A stretch of 64,000 nt of DNA from CAYFYS01 sp965202905 (GCA_965202905.1 OZ241868.1:3596001-3660000); one strand, 5' to 3'; shown: positions 45,540 to 54,400, numbered from the stretch's first letter. Notes: generated from the letters alone by a model not told the origin. Numbers and translations are program-made.

Positions 45540-46291
45540 GACGCTGGCGCATCACGGTCGAGTACGACGGAACCGGCTTCGTCGGCTGGCAGCGCCAGGA
45601 CAACGGCCCGTCGATCCAGGAAGCGATCGAGACGGCGATCTTCGGCTTCTCGGGCGAAAGCCCGCGGGTCTTCGGCGCAGGGCGGACCGATGCGGGGGTA
45701 CACGCAACCGGCCAAGTGGCGCATTTCGACCTCGCCAGGCAGGCCACAGCCGATACGGTCGCGGCGGCCCTGAACGCCCATCTGCGCCCCCGGCCGATCG
45801 CCGTGCGTGAGACGGCGCCGGCCCCGGCCGGTTTCGACGCCCGACTGTCGGCCATCGGCCGGCGCTATCGCTACCGCATCGTCAACCGGCGGGCGCCGCT
45901 GACCCTGGAGCGCGACCGCGCGTGGCTGGTTCCGGTCCGGCTCGATCACGCGGAGATGGGCCGCGCCGCACAATGCCTGATCGGCCGGCACGATTTCTCG
46001 ACCTTCCGCGCGAGCCTGTGCCAAGCGGACTCGCCGGTAAGGACTCTCGACCGGCTGGAGGTGCGCCGCACCGGCGAGGAGATTCTCGTCGAGGCCGAGG
46101 CGCGCTCCTTCCTGCATCGTCAGGTGCGCAACATGGTCGGCACGCTCAAGCTGGTCGGCGAGGGCAAGTGGAACCCGGACGATGTCGGCCGGGCTCTCGA
46201 CGCCCGCGACCGCGCGGCTGGCGGCCCGACCGCGCCAGCCCACGGGCTGTATCTGATGGAAGTCCGCTATCGGCCCCAGGACGTCAAATGA
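45536..46291 (+). CDS. truA: tRNA pseudouridine(38-40) synthase TruA
   Basis: 251 residues from a GTG overlapping the fmt stop (GTGA). ITVEYDGTGFVGWQRQDNGP, the catalytic Asp in GAGRTDAGVHATGQ and the C-terminal FLHRQVRNMVGTLKLVGEGK are all present. It isomerises U38-40 of tRNA anticodon stems. It converges with, and overlaps by 8 bp, the gene for a membrane protein on the other strand. Confidence 0.95.
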   Translation: MRRWRITVEYDGTGFVGWQRQDNGPSIQEAIETAIFGFSGESPRVFGAGRTDAGVHATGQVAHFDLARQATADTVAAALNAHLRPRPIAVRETAPAPAGFDARLSAIGRRYRYRIVNRRAPLTLERDRAWLVPVRLDHAEMGRAAQCLIGRHDFSTFRASLCQADSPVRTLDRLEVRRTGEEILVEAEARSFLHRQVRNMVGTLKLVGEGKWNPDDVGRALDARDRAAGGPTAPAHGLYLMEVRYRPQDVK

Positions 46292-46847
46292 AACGGCCGG
46301 TCACGGCGTTCAGCACGATGCTGACCGCCAAGTCCAGGCCGACGACCGCTGCCGCCGCCATGCCGCTGACCGCCAGCGCGGTTCGCGCGATGAACCACTG
46401 GTAGAACAGGATCGCGAACGAGGCGCCGATGACCAGGATCGTGCCCATGCCGGCGCCGAGAATTCCGCGCGCCAGGATCATCGCGGCAAGGAAGACCGCG
46501 ATCTGGATGACCGCCGACCAGTTGTGGACGGTGATGTAGCGCAGGTAGCGGTCGCGCCATCCGAAATGGTCGCAGACGTAGATCATCAGCAGCGGGAAGG
46601 CGACCCAGTTGATGGTATAGGCAATGGCCTCGACCAGGAAGATCTGCAGCAGCCCGGCCTCGGTCTCCGTCGCCGCCAGCCGGATCGCGACCAGGATGGC
46701 ATAGGCCGGCGCCAGGATCGCCGCGGCCTGGAAGGACCGCCAACAGGCTTCGATCGTGTCGTCGAAGTGACTCAGCCCGCTGGCGTCCATCAGCGCCAGG
46801 CGCCACGCGCCGTAGGTGGCGCGGGAGAATTCGGCGAGGCTCAGCAT
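46284..46847 (-). CDS. Multi-pass membrane protein of unknown function
   Basis: 187 residues. Five hydrophobic helices (about 35-60, 65-90, 105-130, 130-150, 155-180), with an amphipathic N-terminus starting LSLAEFSRATYGAWRLALMD. The sequence FFxAA-like SFQAAAILAPAYAILVAIRL and the conserved HNW in ITVHNWSAVIQIAVFL suggest a Yip1-like or small transporter-like protein, but no family was confirmed. It lies 10 bp downstream of dapE and may be co-transcribed with dapDE. Confidence 0.6.
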   Translation of the reverse strand: MLSLAEFSRATYGAWRLALMDASGLSHFDDTIEACWRSFQAAAILAPAYAILVAIRLAATETEAGLLQIFLVEAIAYTINWVAFPLLMIYVCDHFGWRDRYLRYITVHNWSAVIQIAVFLAAMILARGILGAGMGTILVIGASFAILFYQWFIARTALAVSGMAAAAVVGLDLAVSIVLNAVTGRFI

Positions 46848-46857
46848 TGGCGCGCCC

Positions 46858-48012
46858 TCAGCCTGCGAAATAGCCTTCGATCACCGCCTCGTAGATCCCG
46901 CTCAGCGCCGCGAGATCGGCCAGGCTCACGCGCTCGTCGGTCTTGTGCATCGTCTGGCCGATCAGACCGAATTCCGCGACTTGGCAATAGTCCTTGATAA
47001 ACCGCGCGTCCGACGTCCCGCCGGTGGTGCTGAGCTCCGGCGTCCTGCCGGTCTTGGCCTCGACGGCGCGGACCAGGAGGTCGCTGAACGGCCCCGGGGG
47101 GGTCAGAAAGGACTCGCCGGCCACATGGGTTTGCAGCGCGACCTCGCCGCCGATCTCCGCCAGGCGCTCCTCGACCCAGGCGATCAGCGATGCGCCGGTG
47201 TGGCGATCGTTGAAGCGGATGTTGAACGCCGCGCGCCCGGAGCCCGGAATCACGTTGGTCGCCGGGTTGCCGACATCGACCGTCGTGAGCTGCAGGTCGG
47301 TCGGCTGGAAGTGCCCGGTCCCCTCATCGAGCGGCGCATCGGTGAGCGCGGCCAGGATGCGCACCAGCCGCGGCAGCGGGTTGTCGGCGAGATGCGGATA
47401 GGCGGTATGCCCCTGGATTCCCGGCACCGTGATCCAGCCCGACAGGCTGCCGCGCCGGCCGATCTTGACCATTTCGCCCAGCCGCCGCGGATTGGTCGGC
47501 TCGCCGACCAGACACGCATCGGGCTTCTCGCCGCGCTCAGCCATCCAGTCGAGCACCTTGGCGGTGCCGTTGATCGCCGGGCCTTCCTCGTCGCCGGTGA
47601 TCAAGAGGCTGATCGAGCCCGCCCGTCCCGCGCCGTTGGCCGCGAGATGCCGCGAGACCGCGCCGACGAAGGCCGCGATCGCGCCCTTCATGTCGGTGGC
47701 GCCGCGCCCGTAAAGCACGCCGTCATGGATCTCCGCGCCGAACGGATCGACCGTCCAGGAAGCGGGATCGCCCACCGGGACGACATCGGTATGGCCGGCG
47801 AAGCAGAAATGGGGCGCGCCCTGGCCGCGCCGCGCGTAGAGGTTCCGGACATCCGGCGTGCCGGGCTCGGAGAAAGTCATCGGATGGCACGCGAAGCCCA
47901 GCCCGTCGAGCGTCTCGGCCAGCGTCGCCAGCGCGCCGCCATCCTCGGGTGTCACGCTCGGGCAGCGCATCAGCGCCCGGGCAAGCTCCAGCGGCTCGAC
48001 GATCCCGTTCAA
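46858..48012 (-). CDS. dapE: Succinyl-diaminopimelate desuccinylase DapE
   Basis: 384 residues from a TTG that overlaps the dapD stop. M20 peptidase metal ligands are in CFAGHTDVVPVG (His), YGRGATDMKGAIAAF (Asp), ITGDEEGPAINGT (Glu-Glu) and LVGEPT; the C-terminal His is in IGQTMHKTDE. It hydrolyses N-succinyl-LL-DAP to LL-DAP in lysine and peptidoglycan synthesis. The partner dapD is directly upstream. Confidence 0.93.
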   Translation of the reverse strand: MNGIVEPLELARALMRCPSVTPEDGGALATLAETLDGLGFACHPMTFSEPGTPDVRNLYARRGQGAPHFCFAGHTDVVPVGDPASWTVDPFGAEIHDGVLYGRGATDMKGAIAAFVGAVSRHLAANGAGRAGSISLLITGDEEGPAINGTAKVLDWMAERGEKPDACLVGEPTNPRRLGEMVKIGRRGSLSGWITVPGIQGHTAYPHLADNPLPRLVRILAALTDAPLDEGTGHFQPTDLQLTTVDVGNPATNVIPGSGRAAFNIRFNDRHTGASLIAWVEERLAEIGGEVALQTHVAGESFLTPPGPFSDLLVRAVEAKTGRTPELSTTGGTSDARFIKDYCQVAEFGLIGQTMHKTDERVSLADLAALSGIYEAVIEGYFAG

Positions 48013-48866
48013 TCGCGCAGCAGCTCGTTGATCGAGGTCTTCGCCCGGGTGCCCCGGTCGACCCGCTTGACGATGACCGCGCAGTAGAGGCTGGGTCCCG
48101 GCTCGCCGTTCGCCAGCGCCTTGCCGGGCAGCGCTCCGGGCACGACCACCGAATAGGCCGGCACACGGCCGAAATGGGTCTCGCCCGTCGTCCGGTCGAC
48201 GATCCTGGTCGAGGCGCCGATGAACACTCCCATCGACAGCACCGCGCCGCGCTCGACCAGGACGCCTTCGGCGACCTCCGAGCGCGCGCCGATGAAGCAA
48301 TCGTCCTCGATGATCACCGGGTCGGCCTGGAGCGGCTCCAGCACGCCGCCAATCCCCGCCCCGCCGGAAATATGGCAGTTGCGTCCTATTTGCGCGCAAC
48401 TGCCCACCGTCGCCCAGGTGTCGATCATCGTGCCGGACTCGATATGGGCGCCGAGATTTACGAAGCTCGGCATCAGCACGACGCTGGGCGCGATATAGGC
48501 CGATCGCCGAACGACGCAATTGGGAACCGCGCGGAACCCCGCGTCGCGGAACCGCGCCTCGTCCCAGCCGGCGAATTTGGGCGCGACCTTGTCGAACCAG
48601 GGCGCCTCGCCGCGCACCGGATCGGCCGGCCCGCCGGGCATGGGGACCATGTCGTAGAGCCGGAAGGACAGCAGAACCGCCATCTTGAGCCATTGGTTGA
48701 CCTGCCAGGCATCGCCCACCTTCTCGGCGACACGAAACGCGCCCGAGTCGAGCCCGTCGAGCGCGGTCTCGATCGCCTCGCGCACGGCGCCGCGGGTCTC
48801 GGGCGAGATCCGCTCCCGATCCTCCCAGGCGGCGTCGATGGTCGTCTGCAGGTCTTCGGCAGTCAT
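48009..48866 (-). CDS. dapD: Tetrahydrodipicolinate N-succinyltransferase DapD
   Basis: 285 residues. A helical N-terminus (TIDAAWEDRERISPETRGAV) precedes a left-handed beta-helix of hexapeptide repeats: RRSAYIAPSVVLMPSFVNLG, SGTMIDTWATVGSCAQIGRN, CHISGGAGIGGVLEPLQADP. The C-terminus GPSLYCAVIVKRVD is typical. It catalyses succinylation of tetrahydrodipicolinate using succinyl-CoA, the step before aminotransfer and DapE. Confidence 0.95.
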   Translation of the reverse strand: MTAEDLQTTIDAAWEDRERISPETRGAVREAIETALDGLDSGAFRVAEKVGDAWQVNQWLKMAVLLSFRLYDMVPMPGGPADPVRGEAPWFDKVAPKFAGWDEARFRDAGFRAVPNCVVRRSAYIAPSVVLMPSFVNLGAHIESGTMIDTWATVGSCAQIGRNCHISGGAGIGGVLEPLQADPVIIEDDCFIGARSEVAEGVLVERGAVLSMGVFIGASTRIVDRTTGETHFGRVPAYSVVVPGALPGKALANGEPGPSLYCAVIVKRVDRGTRAKTSINELLRD

Positions 48867-48926
48867 GGCGGGCGGCGCTTCAATGACGAGGAGCGGCGGT
48901 GAAAATCCCCCCGGGGCGCCGCCGTG

Positions 48927-49601
48927 TCAAGCTGGCGAGATCGCGCCGTTGAGCCAGGCGGTCAGGTCGTCCGTGGCGTGGTGGACATAGCGCCCGGGCT
49001 CCACGCCGCGCGCCCAGTCGGCATCGGTGCGCCGCCAGACGGTGGTCATGCCGAGCGCCGCGGCCGGCTCCAGGTTGTGCGGGATGTCGTCAAGCATCAC
49101 GGTCCGGCCGGGATGGAAGCCGTAGCGCTCGCACAGGTCCCGATAGGTCTCGATATGCGGCTTGGGCAGGTAGTCCATCGCCGCGATATCGTGGACCGCC
49201 TCGAAATGCCCATCCATCGACAGGTGCTCGAGCACGGCCTGTGCGTGGCTGGCGAAGGCGTTGGTGAAGATGACCTTGCGGCCCTCGATCGCGGCCAGCG
49301 CCTCGAGGAGCCCCTCGGTCGGGCGGATCCCGGTGATGTCCAGCCCCGTCATTTCGCGCTCGTAATCCGTCGGATCGAGCCCGTGATTGACCATCAGCCC
49401 GCGCAGGGTCAGCCCGAACTGGCGAAAATAGGATTTCTGGATACGGCGGGCTTCCTCGGCATCGACCCCCAGGAATTCGCCGACGAACGCACCCATGCGG
49501 CGGTCGATCTCCGCATGCATCAGCGGCGGGACATCGTAAAGCGTGTTGTCCAGGTCGAATATCCAGAAATCGAACCGGCCCGGGTCAGCGGATTCCATCA
49601 T
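48927..49601 (-). CDS. HAD-family phosphatase, pyrimidine 5'-nucleotidase-like
   Basis: 224 residues. HAD motif I FWIFDLDNTLYDVPPLMHAE has the nucleophile Asp, motif II is VIFTNAF, Lys is in YLPKPHIETYRDL and motif III in TVMLDDIPHNL. The N-terminal NTLYDVPPLMHAEIDRRMGA is shared with yeast SDT1/PHM8-type pyrimidine nucleotidases, which are common next to dapD in alphaproteobacteria. Start ATG 49601 is followed directly by a second ATG. Confidence 0.85.
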   Translation of the reverse strand: MMESADPGRFDFWIFDLDNTLYDVPPLMHAEIDRRMGAFVGEFLGVDAEEARRIQKSYFRQFGLTLRGLMVNHGLDPTDYEREMTGLDITGIRPTEGLLEALAAIEGRKVIFTNAFASHAQAVLEHLSMDGHFEAVHDIAAMDYLPKPHIETYRDLCERYGFHPGRTVMLDDIPHNLEPAAALGMTTVWRRTDADWARGVEPGRYVHHATDDLTAWLNGAISPA

Positions 49602-49767
49602 GGCTGCTATGTGGCCCACCGCGCGCGCAGAGGCAAGCGCCCCGGGCGCCCGGGACCCCGGCCGGCCCCACATAACGATGCGTCCATCGCCCTTCGGCGG
49701 CGTCCGGCCAGAGAGAGCCGCATCGGCATGTCGCCGCTTGCCGCAGCCCCCTGGGCCGTTCGAGGGC

Positions 49768-49900
49768 TAGTGGATCAACCGAGACTTTATGAATCCCCCG
49801 GCCGATGATGATCTGGCGACCATAACGCATTCAATTGTCTCGATAAGTTGATCCATCAACAGAAAAACCAGTAGTTCGAAGCGAAAGATTCGAACCACTA
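49768..49900. mobile_element. Small CTAG-flanked inverted-repeat element (MITE-like)
   Basis: A ~130-bp non-coding stretch bounded by CTAGTGG at 49767-49773 and the inverse CCACTAG at 49895-49901. The inner ends can be aligned as imperfect inverted repeats (GTGGATCAACC and GTGGTTCGAATC). An internal pair GATCAAC/GTTGATC is also present. Insertion at TA within CTAG is typical of IS630/Tc1-mariner-like elements. The right end supplies the TAG stop of the neighbouring SDR gene. Family assignment is inferred. Confidence 0.45.
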
Positions 49901-50740
49901 GACCCCAGGACAGGTCGAGGTCACGCCGCCATCGACGACCAGCGTCTGGGCGGTAACGTATGAGGCCTCGTCCGAGGCGAGGTAGAGCGCGGCGTAGGCC
50001 ACGTCCCAGGCGGTGCCCATGCGGCCGATCGGGACGATCGCATCGCGCGCCTTGCAGTATTCCTCGGCCGAGGCATAGCCTTTGTAGGTATAAGACGGCT
50101 TGCCCTTGATGTCGCGGCGGATGAACGGCGTATCGATATAGCCGGGCAGCACGCAGTTGGCGCGGACCTTCCTGGAGGCGTATTGCAGGGCGATGTTGCG
50201 GGTAAGCTCGTTGAGCGCGCCCTTGCCGGCGGCATAGGTGGTCATCGGTGCATTCAGATGACGGATTCCGCCGATCGAGGAGATGTTGACGATCGCCCCG
50301 CCGCCCTGATCGGCCATGATCGGCGCGACCGCCTTGCAGGTCAGGAACGCCGATGTCACGTTGAGGTCGAAGGTCCGGTGCCAGTCCTCCTCGGTGACGG
50401 TATCGAGCGCCCGGCCCGGTCCGGTCCCGCCGACGTTATTGTGCAGCACGTCGATGCGGCCGCAGGCGGCCATGCAGGCCTCGACCATCGCGCTTACCTC
50501 GGCCGGCCGGGTGACGTCGGCGGCATGGGCCATCGCCTCGCCGCCCTCGTCCCGAATGATGGCCGCGGTCTCCTCGGCCGCCTCGATGTCGATGTCGACC
50601 GCGAACACCTTCGCGCCCTCGCGGCCATAGACCACCGCGGCGGCCTTGCCGTTCCCCCAGCCCGGCCCGATCGAGCCGGCGCCGCTGACCAGCGCCACCT
50701 TGCCCGCCAGCCGGTCGCCCCGTTTCACCTCTTCGGACAT
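49898..50740 (-). CDS. Short-chain dehydrogenase/reductase
   Basis: 280 residues. VALVSGAGSIGPGWGNGKAA contains a widened TGxxxGxG cofactor loop. Next are the Asp-Ile-Asp of VFAVDIDIEAAEE (suggesting NAD preference), HNNVGGTGPG, the catalytic Ser in IVNISSIGG and the YxxxK motif in YAAGKGALNELT. The C-terminus ends LVVDGGVTSTCPGV. The substrate is unknown. ATG 50740 has GGAG at fitting distance. Its stop codon lies at the end of a small inverted-repeat element. Confidence 0.82.
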   Translation of the reverse strand: MSEEVKRGDRLAGKVALVSGAGSIGPGWGNGKAAAVVYGREGAKVFAVDIDIEAAEETAAIIRDEGGEAMAHAADVTRPAEVSAMVEACMAACGRIDVLHNNVGGTGPGRALDTVTEEDWHRTFDLNVTSAFLTCKAVAPIMADQGGGAIVNISSIGGIRHLNAPMTTYAAGKGALNELTRNIALQYASRKVRANCVLPGYIDTPFIRRDIKGKPSYTYKGYASAEEYCKARDAIVPIGRMGTAWDVAYAALYLASDEASYVTAQTLVVDGGVTSTCPGV

Positions 50741-51350
50741 CGCGTCGTCTCCGTCTTTGGACTCATTCCGCCGCTTCGCTGGCGGTCGTATCGGCGCCCG
50801 GCGGCGCCACGCCACGGACCGTTGGTCACGAATGCATCGCGGTCCTTGATCCAGAAGGCCTCGGCCAGCCGCTCGATCACCGACTTGACCGCGAAGTTCA
50901 GGTACAGCGACAGCCTCGCGTGGTGTGAATCCCGACATACAGGCTGTCGCCACCGAGCGCCAGCAGCACGGAGTCGTCGGACTTTCACGTCCGAAACGGG
51001 CCTTGTGAAGGGTGGCAGAGAGTCTAGTAGGAAATTAAATACTTTCTTTTTTCTTTCTTCTTATTTTCTTATTTATTCAGTATTATCGAGCACTGACTAC
51101 AATAGCCGCGACTGCATACAGACTGCCTTTCCTTTGTCTGTTGCTCCCCTTGTGTTGTATCAGATACGGAGTACATTATCCGCATCGGGATCGGCGTCGG
51201 CGTTATCCAGGCCGGCCCGGGACGGTTTCACCGTCACAAAGGTTCGTCGCTTCGTCCGCCCTCGCCCCTGGACCCCGCAACCCTCACCTGCGCATTTTCT
51301 CACGGGCGCGCGGCGCCGACCAGCCACGCCAATACCGGAAGGGGCCAGGG
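50741..51350. other. Long intergenic region with an AT-rich pyrimidine tract
   Basis: About 610 bp without a clear gene. On the minus strand 50800-50990 two frames read DDSVLLALGGDSLYVGIHTT and LSLYLNFAVKSVIERLAEAF then WIKDRDAFV, which looks like a frameshifted gene remnant of unknown family. From about 51030 to 51085 comes a strikingly T-rich stretch (TTTCTTTCTTCTT, then TTTTCTTATTTATT), foreign to this GC-rich genome. 51180-51350 shows nothing further. Confidence 0.4.
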
Positions 51351-51758
51351 ATGAGAATCGACGGCGGTTGCCATTGCGGCGAGATCACCTACGAGGCGGA
51401 GATCGATCCGGAACAGGTCTCGATCTGTCACTGTACGGACTGTCAGACGCTTGGCGGGGGCGCGTTCCGGGTCGGCGCCGTGGCGCTCGATGGCACGCTC
51501 AAATTCCTGGGCGGCCGGCCCAAGACCTATGTCAAGACCGCCGAGAGCGGCACGCCGCGCGAGCAGGCGTTCTGCGCCGCGTGCGGCAGCCAGATCTATT
51601 CCAGCTCCGCCGGCGATGCGGAGCCCAAGGCGTACCGCCTGCGCGTCGGCTCGATCCGCCAGCGCGACCGGCTCACCCCGAAGGTGCAGATCTGGCGCCG
51701 CTCGGCCCAGAGCTGGGTCGACGGAATCGGCTCCATCCGGCAGGTCGACACCCAGTAG
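51351..51758 (+). CDS. GFA/CENP-V domain zinc protein
   Basis: 135 residues. Zinc-binding cysteines are in GGCHCGEITYEAE, SICHCTDCQTLGG and FCAACGSQIYS, the three blocks of the GFA (glutathione-dependent formaldehyde-activating enzyme) fold. Members coordinate two zinc ions; many are S-lyase- or carbon-sulfur-like enzymes of unknown substrate. It lies 18 bp upstream of an SLC13-type transporter, possibly in one operon. Confidence 0.85.
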   Translation: MRIDGGCHCGEITYEAEIDPEQVSICHCTDCQTLGGGAFRVGAVALDGTLKFLGGRPKTYVKTAESGTPREQAFCAACGSQIYSSSAGDAEPKAYRLRVGSIRQRDRLTPKVQIWRRSAQSWVDGIGSIRQVDTQ

Positions 51759-51776
51759 CGGCGGCGCGTCCCGCCC

Positions 51777-53147
51777 ATGACCCTGCGCCCGATCCTGGCC
51801 GCGCTGGCGGTCGTCGCCGGGGTGATCGTCTGTTTCCTGCCGGCGTCCGCCGGCTCGCCCGGGATCTGGCAAACCGCCGGCGTGCTGATCGTGACGCTCG
51901 GGCTGTGGGCGACGCAGGCGCTGCCGGAGTATTTCTCGACCATCATCTTTTTCGTCCTGGCGGTCACCCTCGGCGGCAGCCCGGCGGATGTCGTGTTCTC
52001 GGGATTTCATTCGACTGGCGCCTGGATGATCTTCGGCGGGCTGGTCATCGGCTACGCCGTGCAGACGACGGGGCTGGGCAAGCGGATCGCCGGCCGGCTG
52101 ATGCGCCGGCTGGCGAGAAGCTATGTCGGTATCGTCGCCACCGCCGTCGGCATCGCCGCGGTGATGGATTTTCTGGTTCCCTCGAACACCGGCCGGATCG
52201 TGGTGCTGGCGCCGATCTTCATGGCGCTGGCCGACCGGCTCGGATTCGCGCCGGGCAGCAACGGCCGCGCCGCGCTGGTCCTGGCGGTCGGCGCCGGCGC
52301 GGTCTATCCGAGCTTCGCGATCCTGCCGGCGGCGGTGCCGAACCTGATCATGGCCGGCGCCGCCGAAAGCATCCACGGCACGACCTTCACCTATGCCGAT
52401 TACTTCGTCACCCTGTTTCCGGTGATCGGCGTCGTCTCGGTGATCGCCCTGCCGCCGATCCTCACGGCCCTGCTGCCCGACCGGCCCGGGCAGCGTCCCG
52501 AGCCCGACCGCCCGGCCCCGGCCGGACGCGGCGAGGTCACGGTCGGCCTGATCCTTGCCGTTGCCCTGGTGCTGTGGATCACCGATTTCGCGCACGGGAT
52601 CAATGCGGCCTGGATCTGCGTCGGCGCCGCGGTCCTGCTCTTGATGCCCGGGATCGGGATCGCAGGGCCCGAGACCCTGGTCACCAGGATCAACCTGGCG
52701 CCCTGGATCTTCGTTGCCGGGGTCGTCGGCGCGGGCGCGGTGGTCGCCCATTCCGGCCTCGGCGCGAGGCTTGCCGCGGCCCTGTTCGAGACCGTCACCC
52801 TGAGCCCGGGCCGGGACGCGGTGAACCTCGTGATCGTGGGCGCCATCGGCACGGTCATGGGGCTGGTCGCGACCATTCCCGGCCAGCCCGCGATCATGAC
52901 CTCGCTCGCGCCGGAGATCGCCCAGGCCACTGGCTGGCCGCTCGCCACCGCGCTGCAGGTTCAGGCGGTCACCTGGGCGATGACGCTCTTTCCCTACCAG
53001 CTTCCGCCGATGATCCTCGCCATTCAACTCGCCGGCGTACGGGTGGGCCACCTGATACGGGTGCAGGCGGCGATGTTCGCCGTCGCCTGGCTGGTCATGC
53101 TGCCGGCGCTCTATCTGTGGTGGACGGCGATCGGAATGTTCGGCTGA
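51777..53147 (+). CDS. SLC13/DASS-type anion transporter
   Basis: 456 residues with about 11-12 transmembrane segments. An early ILIVTLGLWATQALPEYFST is typical of the divalent anion:Na+ symporter family. The first SNT motif appears in DFLVPSNTGRIVVLAP (~residue 137), while the pseudo-symmetric second motif is TIPGQPAIMTS rather than SNT. It probably imports or exports a dicarboxylate or sulfonate-like anion with Na+; the substrate cannot be predicted. Confidence 0.75.
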   Translation: MTLRPILAALAVVAGVIVCFLPASAGSPGIWQTAGVLIVTLGLWATQALPEYFSTIIFFVLAVTLGGSPADVVFSGFHSTGAWMIFGGLVIGYAVQTTGLGKRIAGRLMRRLARSYVGIVATAVGIAAVMDFLVPSNTGRIVVLAPIFMALADRLGFAPGSNGRAALVLAVGAGAVYPSFAILPAAVPNLIMAGAAESIHGTTFTYADYFVTLFPVIGVVSVIALPPILTALLPDRPGQRPEPDRPAPAGRGEVTVGLILAVALVLWITDFAHGINAAWICVGAAVLLLMPGIGIAGPETLVTRINLAPWIFVAGVVGAGAVVAHSGLGARLAAALFETVTLSPGRDAVNLVIVGAIGTVMGLVATIPGQPAIMTSLAPEIAQATGWPLATALQVQAVTWAMTLFPYQLPPMILAIQLAGVRVGHLIRVQAAMFAVAWLVMLPALYLWWTAIGMFG

Positions 53148-53188
53148 GCGGGCGCGGCGGGACGCCGTCGGCATGCCGCTGGGGCGGA

Positions 53189-53566
53189 TCAGCCCGCCGC
53201 GAAGTCGGGCTCCTGATAGTCCGCCAGGTGGCGATAATCGTCGCGGATCGGCGCGAACACATCGAGGTTCAGCGCCGGCTCGTCGCCCAGCGGCTCGGCC
53301 CAATGCTCGACGTCCGGCGGGATGCGCAGCCAGCTTCCCGGTCCCGCCTCGAAGACCTCCTCGCCGACATGAAAGCGCACACGGCCCTGAACGATGCACG
53401 CAACCTGCTCGAAGGGATGGCTGTGCGGGTTCGTGTCCATACCGGGCTCCAGCCAGTTCATCACCATCAGCACGTCATCGCCGCGGAAGCCGCAGCGCTC
53501 GACGCCCTTGCGGACCGCCTCGCGCGGCAGGTCGTTCCAGTTGTAGAGCCTTGCCTTCTGAGCCAT
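53189..53566 (-). CDS. Single-domain cupin protein
   Basis: 125 residues. Cupin motif 1 is PHSHPFEQVACIVQGRVRFH with two His and a Glu as metal ligands; motif 2 is GSWLRIPPDVEHWAEPLGDE with a His. RmlC-like fold; it could be a metal-dependent dioxygenase, isomerase or sensor. The start ATG 53566 was chosen over an upstream frame that encodes no conserved residues. The gene is convergent with the SLC13 transporter and downstream of tetR. Confidence 0.75.
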   Translation of the reverse strand: MAQKARLYNWNDLPREAVRKGVERCGFRGDDVLMVMNWLEPGMDTNPHSHPFEQVACIVQGRVRFHVGEEVFEAGPGSWLRIPPDVEHWAEPLGDEPALNLDVFAPIRDDYRHLADYQEPDFAAG

Positions 53567-53666
53567 CGCGTCCTCCGGATGTACGAGAATATATTGCCCG
53601 GCCGGCCGGGGCTCGTCGCGTCGAAAGCGCCGCCCATGTCGGCGGCGCAGGAATAGCTTGTTTCTG

Positions 53667-54308
53667 TCATGCCCGGCGCTGTCGCGGACGGATGCCGTCG
53701 AGGAAAGCCGCAACGACGCCGCGCAGATGGGCCTCGATCTCTTCTTCGCCCGGCGGGGCGGCGGTCACGCCCAGCAGCAGCGGCAGGAAGAAGGGCAGCA
53801 CCGCGGCGCCGACGAAGGCCATCGCCGTGCGCTCGGGCTCCGGGGCGACGATTGTGCCCTGGCGGTCGATCTCGGTCAGATAGCGCGTCAGGTAGCCGAG
53901 CGCACGCTCCGGTCCGGCCGACCAGAAGATCCTCGCGAGTTCGGGGAATTGCCCGGCGCCCGCGATGACCGTGCGGTGGGTTGCGATCGCGACCGGCGAA
54001 AGCGCCGTCGCCAGGATGTCGCGGCCGATCCGCGCCAGGACCTCTTCCGGCGGGCCGACCGGCGGGTCGCCGTCGAGCGGCGCGCGCGGCTGGAGCCGGC
54101 AATGATGGGACATCGCCGCGGAGAACAGCGCCTCCTTACCGTCGAAATAGGCGTAGACCGTGCGCTTGGAGACTTCCGCCCGGGCGGCGATCGCATCCAT
54201 GGTCACGGCGTCGAAATCGCCTTCGAGGAACAAGCCGAGCGCGGCCTCGATGATCCGGTCCCGCTTGGAGGGCGCCGCCGGCGCCTCGAGACGATCCTGA
54301 TCGATCAA
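53667..54308 (-). CDS. TetR/AcrR-family transcriptional regulator
   Basis: About 213 residues. The HTH reads RDRIIEAALGLFLEGDFDAV then TMDAIAARAEVSKRTVYAYF, followed by the ligand domain with TAMAFVGAAVLPFFLPLLLG. It is divergent from the RND operon, and a perfect palindrome sits between them, so it probably represses the operon and itself. The start is unclear: TTG 54308 (AAGGG upstream), GTG 54347 or ATG 54413. The last would place the palindrome inside the coding region. Confidence 0.8.
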   Translation of the reverse strand: MIDQDRLEAPAAPSKRDRIIEAALGLFLEGDFDAVTMDAIAARAEVSKRTVYAYFDGKEALFSAAMSHHCRLQPRAPLDGDPPVGPPEEVLARIGRDILATALSPVAIATHRTVIAGAGQFPELARIFWSAGPERALGYLTRYLTEIDRQGTIVAPEPERTAMAFVGAAVLPFFLPLLLGVTAAPPGEEEIEAHLRGVVAAFLDGIRPRQRRA

Positions 54309-54355
54309 TCCGTTTTCGCCCTTGACGCCGACGGCGGCGCCGCCCACCTTGTGAC

Positions 54356-54400
54356 GAACTACACTGCGCAGTGTAGTTCGGAACACTACACCGTTTAGTG
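54356..54400. promoter_or_regulatory. TetR operator: perfect 24-bp palindrome plus a second half-matching site
   Basis: 54356-54379 is a perfect inverted repeat with half-site GAACTACACTGC. A second, weaker dyad CACTA-N7-TAGTG lies at 54384-54400 and shares ACTACAC. Both lie between the divergent tetR and RND genes, where TetR-type repressors bind. Confidence 0.75.

Noticed and set aside
51300..53399. 699-codon minus-strand open frame
   Set aside because: It is the shadow of the GFA and SLC13 genes, whose plus-strand products carry clear motifs and membrane segments.
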